The translations under genes were made by a program, and so were the position numbers. A DNA stretch of 38,519 bases. Origin: an uncultured Verrucomicrobia subdivision 3 bacterium (GTDB lineage: Bacteria; Verrucomicrobiota; Verrucomicrobiia; Limisphaerales; UBA11358). A model generated the notes under the pieces. That model searched no databases. It saw only the letters and a program-made list of their open reading frames with translations, and was not told where the DNA came from. Below are positions 32,455 through 38,519 of this stretch, one piece after another. Position 1 is the first letter of the stretch. Each line of letters opens with the position of its first letter. The stretch covers positions 1-38,519 of the forward strand of contig CAJAQO010000113.1 in NCBI GenBank assembly GCA_903944085.1, given 5' to 3'.

Positions 32455-33219
32455 TCAGGATGCTGTCCCGATTCCAGAATCTGACAAATGATGCATACGG
32501 TGGGACAGCACCGCGAGGCCTTCCGCCAGATCTTCTTTCTGGTCCACCACGCCGGCGGGCAGTTGCAGTTTGCTGGGAGAAAAATTCCAAATGCCTTTGA
32601 TGCCGGCGCGCACCATCAGCGCGGCAGTTTCCTGCGCCGCCTGGGCCGGGACGGTCAAGACACCCAACTGGATTTTGCCGCGGCGGGCAAAGGGCATCAA
32701 CTGGTCAATCGCCTGCACCTTGCGGCCGTGAACCCATTTTCCAATGGTTCTCGGGTCGCGGTCGAAAGCCCCGATGATGCGAAAACCAAAATTTTGAAAA
32801 CCTTGGTAGCCCAGCAGCGCCGTGCCCAGGCTGCCCACGCCCACCAGCACCGCCGTGGTCTGGTTGTCCCAGCCCAAAAAGCGTTCGATGGCGGCAATTA
32901 ATTCGGTGATGCGAAAACCGATGCGCGGCGTGCCCACCGCGCCGGTCATGGCCAGATCCTTGCGCACAATCACCGGCTCCAGATGATGCACGCTGGCCAG
33001 CACCGTGCCGGAGACATGTTCCTGCCCGTCCGCCTGCAAGACGCGCAATAATTGCAGATAGGCGGGCATCCGTTTGACGCATGGCAGCCCGGCTTTGCGC
33101 GCGCCCGCCGCCTGGCGCAGCAGAGTTTCGGGAAAGGCGGATTTGTCACCGGCCGGAACCGCGGACCGGTTTGCCGGCGTCCGCGCGCGAAGATTCCGTG
33201 AGTGGCTTTGAGTCTTCAT
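32455..33219 (-). CDS. Rex-type redox-sensing repressor, paralogue 2
   Basis: 254 aa from MKTQSHSRNLRARTP, preceded by AAAGG at a good distance; the longer open frame would run through the operator at 33240. The winged-helix part is LPCVKRMPAYLQLLRVLQADGQEHVSGTVLAS...VIVRKDLAMTGAVGTPRIGF. The NAD(H)-binding Rossmann part follows: VLVGVGSLGTALLGYQGFQNFGFRIIGAFDRDP, LTVPAQAAQETAALMVRAGIKGIWNFSPSKLQLP and QKEDLAEGLAVLSH. Rex represses fermentation and hydrogenase genes when NADH is low. The N-terminal 40-residue tail is unusual, and the family Tyr after the wing (GxGY) is Phe here (RIGFRIT). Divergent from rex1. Confidence 0.87.
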   Translation of the reverse strand: MKTQSHSRNLRARTPANRSAVPAGDKSAFPETLLRQAAGARKAGLPCVKRMPAYLQLLRVLQADGQEHVSGTVLASVHHLEPVIVRKDLAMTGAVGTPRIGFRITELIAAIERFLGWDNQTTAVLVGVGSLGTALLGYQGFQNFGFRIIGAFDRDPRTIGKWVHGRKVQAIDQLMPFARRGKIQLGVLTVPAQAAQETAALMVRAGIKGIWNFSPSKLQLPAGVVDQKEDLAEGLAVLSHRMHHLSDSGIGTAS

Positions 33220-33239
33220 GTCGGCCTTTATGCTGATAC

Positions 33240-33255
33240 CGTTACCAAAATAACG
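33240..33255. promoter_or_regulatory. Candidate Rex operator ahead of rex2
   Basis: CGTTA-N6-TAACG is an inverted repeat close to the clostridial-type Rex consensus TTGTTA-N6-TAACAA. It lies 20 bp upstream of the rex2 ATG (33219), where a repressor would block its promoter. Confidence 0.5.
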
Positions 33256-33422
33256 ATATGAATTTAGCGGCTTCAACGCAACCCGCCTTTTAAACTCCGC
33301 CGCCACTCCACGTTGGGAACCAATATGGTTCGGCATTTAAACCCTCGTAAATATGGCAATTAAGCCGCATTTTACCGCCGCTAATCCAATCGAGATGCCA
33401 GACTACTACCTGCATTTTAAAT

Positions 33423-33448
33423 GACGCCAGCCGTTGACAAATGGCGTC
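33423..33448. promoter_or_regulatory. Inverted repeat over the rex1 promoter -35 box
   Basis: GACGCCA (33423-33429) and TGGCGTC (33442-33448) are exact complements flanking a TTGACA box (33434-33439). A TTAATA or TAATAG -10 candidate follows near 33457-33463 and the rex1 ATG is at 33494. A repressor binding this repeat would occlude the promoter; its sequence is not Rex-like. Confidence 0.4.
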
Positions 33449-33493
33449 CGTATGATTTAATAGAGAAAGTTTTATTGATATAACATTCACGAT

Positions 33494-34222
33494 ATGAATA
33501 TCAAAACCCAGTTTAATCGCGCCGACGGGACGAGTCCGAAGATCGTTTCGGAACCGACGCTCAAGCGGCTGCCGCTGTATCATCGCTTCCTGAAGGAATG
33601 GCAGGCGGCCGGGCATGAGACTGTTTCCTGCACGGATATCGGGCAAGATCTGGATTTGGACCCGACGCAGGTGCGCAAGGATTTGGAATCAGTCGGCGTG
33701 GCCGGCCGGCCGCGCATTGGCTATGTGCTTACGAATTTGACCGACGGATTGGAAAAATTCCTTGGCTGGAATAATGTGAACGACGCCTTCCTCGTCGGCG
33801 CGGGAAGCATGGGTTCGGCGTTGCTCGGCTATCGTAAATTCGAACAATGCGGTTTGAAGATTGTAAGTGCTTTTGATCTCGATCCTTCGAAAATCGGCAC
33901 GCGGATTCACGGTAAACATGTTTTGCCGCTGGAAAAACTGCCGAACCTCGCCCAGCGGATGCACATCCTCATCGGCATCATCACCGTGCCGGCGGCGGAG
34001 GCGCAGGCGGTGGCGGATTTGATGGTGGAAGGCGGTATTCGCGCGATCTGGAATTTTGCGCCAATTCGTTTGCACGCACCGGAACATGTAATCATCCACA
34101 ACGAGGATCTTTATTGTTCGCTGGCCGCCCTCTCACAAAAACTTTTCGCAACTCTCCAGAGTAAATCTGAAAAACCGGGACTCAAGCCCAAGGCCGCAAC
34201 GACTGCGGTGCCTTCAAATTAA
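33494..34222 (+). CDS. rex: Rex-type redox-sensing repressor, paralogue 1
   Basis: 242 aa. The N-terminal winged helix LKRLPLYHRFLKEWQAAGHETVSCTDIGQDLDLDPTQVRKDLESVGVAGRPRIGY matches Rex closely. The Rossmann domain has FLVGAGSMGSALLGYRKFEQCGLKIVSAFDLDP, IGIITVPAAEAQAVADLMVEGGIRAIWNFAPIRLHAPEHV and NEDLYCSLAALS, and retains the family Tyr (GY) and late Asp. It senses the NADH/NAD+ ratio. It lies 14 bp before the first hydrogenase gene and on the same strand, so it probably controls and is co-transcribed with the hydrogenase. Confidence 0.93.
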   Translation: MNIKTQFNRADGTSPKIVSEPTLKRLPLYHRFLKEWQAAGHETVSCTDIGQDLDLDPTQVRKDLESVGVAGRPRIGYVLTNLTDGLEKFLGWNNVNDAFLVGAGSMGSALLGYRKFEQCGLKIVSAFDLDPSKIGTRIHGKHVLPLEKLPNLAQRMHILIGIITVPAAEAQAVADLMVEGGIRAIWNFAPIRLHAPEHVIIHNEDLYCSLAALSQKLFATLQSKSEKPGLKPKAATTAVPSN

Positions 34223-34236
34223 CAACCAATTATTAA

Positions 34237-34740
34237 ATGCACGCTCAACCAAAGCCTGACTGCAATGGCAGAAAGTTTGTGAAAGTTTTCACAATCCTTG
34301 AAAAACACGGACGTAAACCCTCACGGCTGGTGCCGATTCTCCAGGCCGTGCAGGAGGAATACCGCTATTTGCCGAAGGAAGTTTTAACCTATGTCGCCAC
34401 GGCGCTGGATATTTCGCCGGCGCGCGTTTACGGCGTCGCCACGTTTTACTCGCACTTCGCGATTGAGCCCAAGGGCAAACACCTGGTCCGCCTGTGCGAC
34501 GGCACGGCGTGTCATGTGAAGGATTCCATCCCGATTCTCGATGCCATTCGCAAACGCCTCAAGCTCGAAGGCAAAAAAGTCACCACCGACGACATGCTGT
34601 TCACCGTCGAAACGGTCGCGTGCCTTGGCGCGTGCGGACTCGCGCCGGTCGTCGTGGTGGACGATCAGGTGCATGGCGCCATGACGCCCGCAACCGGCGT
34701 GAAACTCGTCGAAGAAATTATCGCCAGAGAACAATCGTAA
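34237..34740 (+). CDS. hydC: NuoE-like [2Fe-2S] subunit of an electron-bifurcating hydrogenase
   Basis: 167 aa thioredoxin-like [2Fe-2S] protein. KPSRLVPILQAVQEEYRYLPKEVLTYVATALDISPARVYGVATFYSHF is the family core. The cluster ligands are Cys87 and Cys92 (CDGTAC) and Cys129 and Cys133 (CLGAC). In HydABC and Hnd hydrogenases this small subunit (HydC/HndA) passes electrons to the NuoF-like flavoprotein. The stop overlaps the next start (TAATG). A perfect 18-bp Rex-type palindrome lies at codons 14-20. No Shine-Dalgarno precedes the ATG. A GTG start at codon 15 would lie inside the palindrome, so the ATG is kept. Confidence 0.92.
   Translation: MHAQPKPDCNGRKFVKVFTILEKHGRKPSRLVPILQAVQEEYRYLPKEVLTYVATALDISPARVYGVATFYSHFAIEPKGKHLVRLCDGTACHVKDSIPILDAIRKRLKLEGKKVTTDDMLFTVETVACLGACGLAPVVVVDDQVHGAMTPATGVKLVEEIIAREQS
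34277..34294. promoter_or_regulatory. Perfect Rex-type operator within the 5' end of hydC
   Basis: TTGTGAAAGTTTTCACAA is a perfect palindrome apart from the central GT and fits the Rex consensus TTGTGAA-N4-TTCACAA. It starts 40 bp inside the coding sequence and 55 bp after the rex1 stop. A bound repressor could block an internal promoter near the end of rex1 or act as a roadblock to the rex1-hyd transcript. Confidence 0.7.
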
Positions 34741-36623
34741 TGAATACTCAACTTATTTTGGATCCGGCCGCCGGCAATGGCGGGAAAACCCAGCGTCGCG
34801 TCATCGTCTGCGCCGGCACCGGCTGCGTGGCGAACGGCGCTTACAAAGTCATTGAAGCTTTCAATACGCAAATCGCAGCCGCCGGCATCAGCGTCACCAC
34901 GGAATTTAAAGCTGAAACCTCACAGCACGATTTGCGACTGAACAAGAGCGGCTGCCAGGGCTTCTGCCAGATGGGACCACTGGTCACGATTTTGCCGGAT
35001 GAAATTCTTTACAACAAAGTGAAAGTTGAGGACGTCGAGGAAATCGTTCGTGAAACGCTGGTCGGCGGCAAGGTGATTGACCGCTTACTTTATGTTGATC
35101 CGGCTACCAAGAAGCATTGCAAAGGCATTGATGATATTCCGTTTTACCAGCGCCAGCAGCGGTTTGTGCTGAAGGAATGCGGCACGATTGATCCCGAAAG
35201 CATTCAGGAATATTTGCATCACGGCGGTTACGCGGCGGCAAGAAAGGCGATTCTGAAAATGTCGCAGGAAGAGATCGTTCAGGAAATCACCAAGTCCGGC
35301 CTGCGCGGCCGTGGCGGTGGTGGCTTTCCGACCGGCCGCAAATGGGAGGCGGCGCGCACTCAGAAAAGCGTGAAGAAATATGTGATCTGCAACGCCGACG
35401 AAGGCGATCCCGGCGCGTTCATGAATCGCAGCGTGATGGAAGGCAATCCGCACAGCGTCATCGAAGGTTTGATGATTGCCGCGCGCGCCATCGGCGCGGA
35501 TGAGACGCTGGTTTATGTCCGCACGGAATATCCGCTCGCTGTCGCGCGCATGAAACGTGCTGTCGGAGACGCGCAGAAAATGGGTTTTCTCGGCGACCAT
35601 GTTTTTGGCTCCGGCCAGTCGCTGAACTGCGAGGTGATGGAAGGCGCGGGCGCGTTTGTCTGCGGCGAAGAAACCGCGATGATCGCCTCGATTGAAGGCC
35701 AGCGCGGGATGCCGCGGCCCAAGCCACCGTTCCCGGCGCAAAGCGGTTTGTGGGGCAAGCCCACGATCATCAATAACGTCGAGACGCTGGCGCACGTCGT
35801 CCGCATCATCAACCAAGGCGCGGATACGTTTCGCAAGCTTGGCTCAACCGCTTCGCCCGGCACGAAAACATTTGCGCTCACCGGCCACGTCGCCAACACC
35901 GGTCTGATCGAAGTTCCGTTCGGAACCACGCTGCGCGAAGTTGTTTTGAATATCGGCGGTGGCATCACCGACCGGCGCGGCAAAGTGAAGCCGAATGGTT
36001 TCAAGGCCGTGCAAATTGGCGGCCCATCGGGCGGTTGCCTGACGCAGGAACATCTGGATTTGCCGCTCGACTACGATTCGCTCCGCAGCGTTGGCGCGAT
36101 GGTCGGTTCCGGCGGACTCGTCGCGATGAATGAAAAAACGTGCATGGTCAGCATCGCGCGCTTCTTCATGGATTTCACCCAGCGCGAAAGCTGCGGCAAA
36201 TGCGTTTTGTGCCGCGAAGGAACGCGCCAGTTGCTCGCGATGTTGGACGACATCATCGAAGGCCGCGCCACCGGCGAAACGCTGGTGCTGATGGAGAAAC
36301 TCGCGATCGCCGTGCAAAAAGGTTCGCTCTGCGGCCTTGGAAAAACCGCGCCGAATCCGGTGCTCTCGACGCTGCGCTATTTCCGTGCGGAGTATGACGC
36401 GCACGTTTTCCACAAGCATTGTCCGACTGGCCAGTGCAAGGCGCTCGCCAAGCCGAGCATTGATCCCGCGAAATGCAAAGGCTGCATGGCTTGCGGCAAG
36501 AAATGTCCCGTCGGCGCGATCAGTGGCGAACGGAAACAAGCCCATGTGATTGATCAAATCAAGTGCATCGTCTGCGGCGTCTGCGCCGACACCTGCAAAC
36601 TCGATGCCGTCGTCGGTGTCTGA
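34740..36623 (+). CDS. hydB: NuoF-like FMN/NADH subunit of the bifurcating [FeFe] hydrogenase
   Basis: 627 aa. An N-terminal thioredoxin-like [2Fe-2S] domain has Cys24, Cys29, Cys72 and Cys76. The FMN/NADH core has GRGGGGFPTGRKW at 190-202 and NADEGDPGAFMNR at 218-230, followed by an SLBB segment. The NuoF-type [4Fe-4S] site is ESCGKCVLCREGT. Two C-terminal ferredoxin-like [4Fe-4S] clusters are CKGCMACGKKCPVGAI and CIVCGVCADTCKLDAV. This domain order is that of Thermotoga HydB / Desulfovibrio HndC, where flavin-based bifurcation links NADH, ferredoxin and H2. The ATG overlaps the hydC stop by one base; an earlier open frame belongs to antisense-free but out-of-frame text within hydC. Confidence 0.95.
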   Translation: MNTQLILDPAAGNGGKTQRRVIVCAGTGCVANGAYKVIEAFNTQIAAAGISVTTEFKAETSQHDLRLNKSGCQGFCQMGPLVTILPDEILYNKVKVEDVEEIVRETLVGGKVIDRLLYVDPATKKHCKGIDDIPFYQRQQRFVLKECGTIDPESIQEYLHHGGYAAARKAILKMSQEEIVQEITKSGLRGRGGGGFPTGRKWEAARTQKSVKKYVICNADEGDPGAFMNRSVMEGNPHSVIEGLMIAARAIGADETLVYVRTEYPLAVARMKRAVGDAQKMGFLGDHVFGSGQSLNCEVMEGAGAFVCGEETAMIASIEGQRGMPRPKPPFPAQSGLWGKPTIINNVETLAHVVRIINQGADTFRKLGSTASPGTKTFALTGHVANTGLIEVPFGTTLREVVLNIGGGITDRRGKVKPNGFKAVQIGGPSGGCLTQEHLDLPLDYDSLRSVGAMVGSGGLVAMNEKTCMVSIARFFMDFTQRESCGKCVLCREGTRQLLAMLDDIIEGRATGETLVLMEKLAIAVQKGSLCGLGKTAPNPVLSTLRYFRAEYDAHVFHKHCPTGQCKALAKPSIDPAKCKGCMACGKKCPVGAISGERKQAHVIDQIKCIVCGVCADTCKLDAVVGV

Positions 36624-36656
36624 AATCCAACCCCAAAAATTTGAACTGAAAAATTC

Positions 36657-38519
36657 ATGAGTGCTACAACAGCCACCGCAGTGAAAACCTTGAACATTGA
36701 CGGCATCGAAGTGCCCATCAACGGCGAGCGCAATTTGCTCGAACTGATCCGCAAGGCCGACATTGACCTGCCGACGTTTTGTTATCATTCCGACTTGAGC
36801 GTCTATGGCGCGTGCCGGTTGTGCCTGGTGGACATTGCCGGGCGCGGTATCCAAGGCGCATGTTCCACGCCGCCTGAACCGGGACTCAAAATCCGCACGC
36901 AGACTGCGGAAATCCGCGAGATCCGGAAAATTTCCGTCGAACTGCTGCTCGCCAATCACGAGCGTGAATGCACCACCTGCGGCAAGAGCGCCGCGTGCCA
37001 GTTGCAGGATGTCGCGCGCAAGCTCGGCATCGAGAAAGTCCGCTTCCAGCCCGTGCACAAGCAAATGCCGGTGGATCGCTCGTCGCCCTCGCTCGTGCGC
37101 GATCCGAACAAGTGCGTGCTGTGCGGCGACTGCGTGCGGTTCTGCTCGGAAATTCAGGGCATCGGCGCGATTGATTTCGCTTATCGCGGCCACGACGCGG
37201 CGGTGCTGCCGGCGTTCGGCAAGGATTTGGGCGAAGGCGAATGCATCAACTGCGGCCAGTGCGCCGCCGTGTGCCCGACCGGCGCGCTGACACCGAAGCA
37301 GGAAATTGACGAAGTCTGGAAGGCGCTCGGCGATCCGACCAAAACCGTCGTGGTGCAAATCGCGCCGGCGGTGCGTGTCGCCATCGGCGAACTTTTCGGA
37401 ATGCCGCCCGGCGAATCCACGCGCGGCCAGATGGTCGCGGCTTTGAAACGGCTCGGCTTCGACCGCGTTTATGACACGGCGTTCAGCGCCGACTTGACGG
37501 TGATTGAGGAAGCGAATGAATTTTTGGGTCGCAAAACCAAGGGCGGAAAGCTGCCGCTGTTCACCAGTTGCTGTCCGGGCTGGGTGAAATTCGCGGAACA
37601 GTATTTTCCCGAACTGCTGCCTAATTTGTCCACCTGCAAATCGCCGCAGCAGATGCTCGGCGCGCTGGTCAAGGAATTGTTGCCGGCGGAACTCGGCGTG
37701 GAGAAAAAGAATCTCGTGATGGTTTCCATCATGCCCTGCACGGCGAAAAAATTCGAAGCCAAGCGCCCGGAATTTGCGCAGGACGGCATTGCGGAAGTGG
37801 ATCACGTTTTGACGACGCAGGAACTGGCGCGCATGATCGAGGAAGCCGGTTTGCGCTTCACGAAATTGCAGCCGGAATCGTTCGACATGCCGATGGGTTT
37901 CAAGACGGGCGCGGGCGTGATTTTCGGAAATTCCGGCGGCGTGAGCGAAGCAGTGTTGCGTTACGCCTCGGAAAAAGTCACCGGCAAAAAATTGTTGAAT
38001 CCCGACATCCATGCCGTCCGCGGCGAGGATGGCTTGCGCATCGTCGAAGTGCCGGTGGGCGACATCACGTTGAAACTCGGCATCGTCCACGGTTTGAAAA
38101 ACGCCCGCACGCTCGCGGAAAAAGCGCGGCGCGGCAAGTGCGATCTCGACATTATCGAAGTGATGGCGTGTCCCGGCGGCTGCATCGGCGGCGCGGGCCA
38201 GCCGGTGTCGCGCGATCCCGACATCCGCAAGCTCCGCACGCGCGGACTTTACGACGTGGACAAAAATATGGAACTCCACAAGTCGCAGGAAAATCATTTC
38301 GTCACGGAATGCTACCAGCGGCATCTCGGCGAGATCGGCGGCAAGAACGCGCATCGTTTGCTGCACACGCATTATCACAACCGCCGCCGCATCGCCGGCG
38401 AAACCATCGAATTGGGCGACGGTCCGGCGGCGGAAAAGGTGAAGGTCAATGTCTGCACTGGCACAAATTGTTTTGTGAAAGGTTCGCAGCACATTTTGCA
38501 CGAGCTGCTCGACCAGGTG
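36657..38519 (+). CDS. hydA: [FeFe] hydrogenase catalytic subunit, 3' end outside window
   Basis: 621 codons are visible with no stop. The N-terminal [2Fe-2S] ligands are Cys42, 53, 56 and 69. The His-Cys3 [4Fe-4S] site is His101, Cys105, 108 and 114. Two [4Fe-4S] clusters use Cys153/156/159/163 and Cys196/199/202/206. The H-cluster motifs are complete: TSCCPGW (Cys305 for proton transfer, Cys306), IMPCTAKKFEAKR (Cys361) and MACPGGCIGGAGQP (Cys505, Cys509). The protein continues into a second thioredoxin-like [2Fe-2S] domain, KVNVCTGTNCFVKGSQHILHELL, with Cys600 and Cys605 before the edge. Such a C-terminal domain marks the HydA of trimeric bifurcating enzymes such as that of Thermotoga. It starts 33 bp after hydB. 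Confidence 0.96.
   Translation, partial: MSATTATAVKTLNIDGIEVPINGERNLLELIRKADIDLPTFCYHSDLSVYGACRLCLVDIAGRGIQGACSTPPEPGLKIRTQTAEIREIRKISVELLLANHERECTTCGKSAACQLQDVARKLGIEKVRFQPVHKQMPVDRSSPSLVRDPNKCVLCGDCVRFCSEIQGIGAIDFAYRGHDAAVLPAFGKDLGEGECINCGQCAAVCPTGALTPKQEIDEVWKALGDPTKTVVVQIAPAVRVAIGELFGMPPGESTRGQMVAALKRLGFDRVYDTAFSADLTVIEEANEFLGRKTKGGKLPLFTSCCPGWVKFAEQYFPELLPNLSTCKSPQQMLGALVKELLPAELGVEKKNLVMVSIMPCTAKKFEAKRPEFAQDGIAEVDHVLTTQELARMIEEAGLRFTKLQPESFDMPMGFKTGAGVIFGNSGGVSEAVLRYASEKVTGKKLLNPDIHAVRGEDGLRIVEVPVGDITLKLGIVHGLKNARTLAEKARRGKCDLDIIEVMACPGGCIGGAGQPVSRDPDIRKLRTRGLYDVDKNMELHKSQENHFVTECYQRHLGEIGGKNAHRLLHTHYHNRRRIAGETIELGDGPAAEKVKVNVCTGTNCFVKGSQHILHELLDQV

Noticed and set aside
33220-33336. 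N-terminal extension of rex2 up to 33336
   Set aside because: It would place the Rex-like operator and a good ribosome-binding site inside the gene; the ATG at 33219 has AAAGG before it and a normal context.
34494-34739. Longer start for hydB up to 34494
   Set aside because: That stretch is the out-of-frame shadow of hydC; the ATG at 34740 gives the expected thioredoxin-like N-terminus.
35844-38501. 885-codon open frame on the minus strand over the hydrogenase genes
   Set aside because: It is the antisense shadow of hydB/hydA in high-GC sequence; it is rich in Arg, Ala and His with no recognisable domain, while the plus-strand frame has every expected cluster motif.

Overview
The window looks like a chromosomal segment of a Verrucomicrobiota bacterium, probably of the Pedosphaera/Limisphaerales type. 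This is inferred from gene families, not from an rRNA. The pointers are pseudopilins with the [19 protein letters not shown] stretch and a C-terminal H-x9-DG motif, several Tat-exported Gfo/Idh/MocA and xylose-isomerase-like proteins, a DUF5009-type membrane acetyltransferase, and secreted proteins ending in the 'LQSA..LPGPW...FFRV' or 'LERSTDL..W...FYRV' module. No tRNA, rRNA, CRISPR array or transposase was seen.

Layout. (1) 1-555: truncated MoeB/ThiF-type adenylyltransferase, minus strand. (2) 774-4035, minus: a cobalamin riboswitch, an intrinsic terminator, a 709-aa secreted protein and a translationally coupled pseudopilin. (3) 4181-5176, plus: malate dehydrogenase. (4) 5550-10911, minus: four tightly packed genes for a Tat-targeted FAD oxidoreductase, a membrane acyltransferase, a Tat lipoprotein isomerase and a Tat Gfo/Idh oxidoreductase. 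(5) 10994-14975, minus: a second pseudopilin, a decayed pseudopilin remnant and an 861-aa secreted beta-propeller-like protein. (6) 15138-26960, minus: ten nearly contiguous genes for amino-sugar and cell-wall sugar catabolism. They encode a sugar porter, GH20 hexosaminidase, ROK protein, PIG-L deacetylase, NagB, esterase, amidase, isomerase, Gfo/Idh and an MFS permease. (7) 27109-28005, plus: a divergent AraC-family regulator. (8) 28006-30491, minus: lysine 6-aminotransferase and alanine dehydrogenase. (9) 30859-32400, plus: a secreted PD40/TolB-like protein. (10) 32455-38519: two divergent Rex-type redox repressors, then a HydABC-type [FeFe] hydrogenase operon cut by the window end.

The most interesting signal is a 28-bp element found four times (11970-11997, 15082-15109, 18372-18399, 27068-27095). 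It always has the same orientation and always lies ahead of a minus-strand gene. It holds two GNNACA half-sites 20 bp apart, which suits an AraC-type dimer, and one copy lies 13 bp before the araC start. It ties the amino-sugar operon, an internal promoter in that operon, a pseudopilin and the 861-aa surface protein into one probable regulon. The other notable systems are the B12-riboswitch-controlled surface protein/pseudopilin pair and the hydrogenase locus with two Rex paralogues and a perfect Rex-type palindrome inside the first hydrogenase gene.
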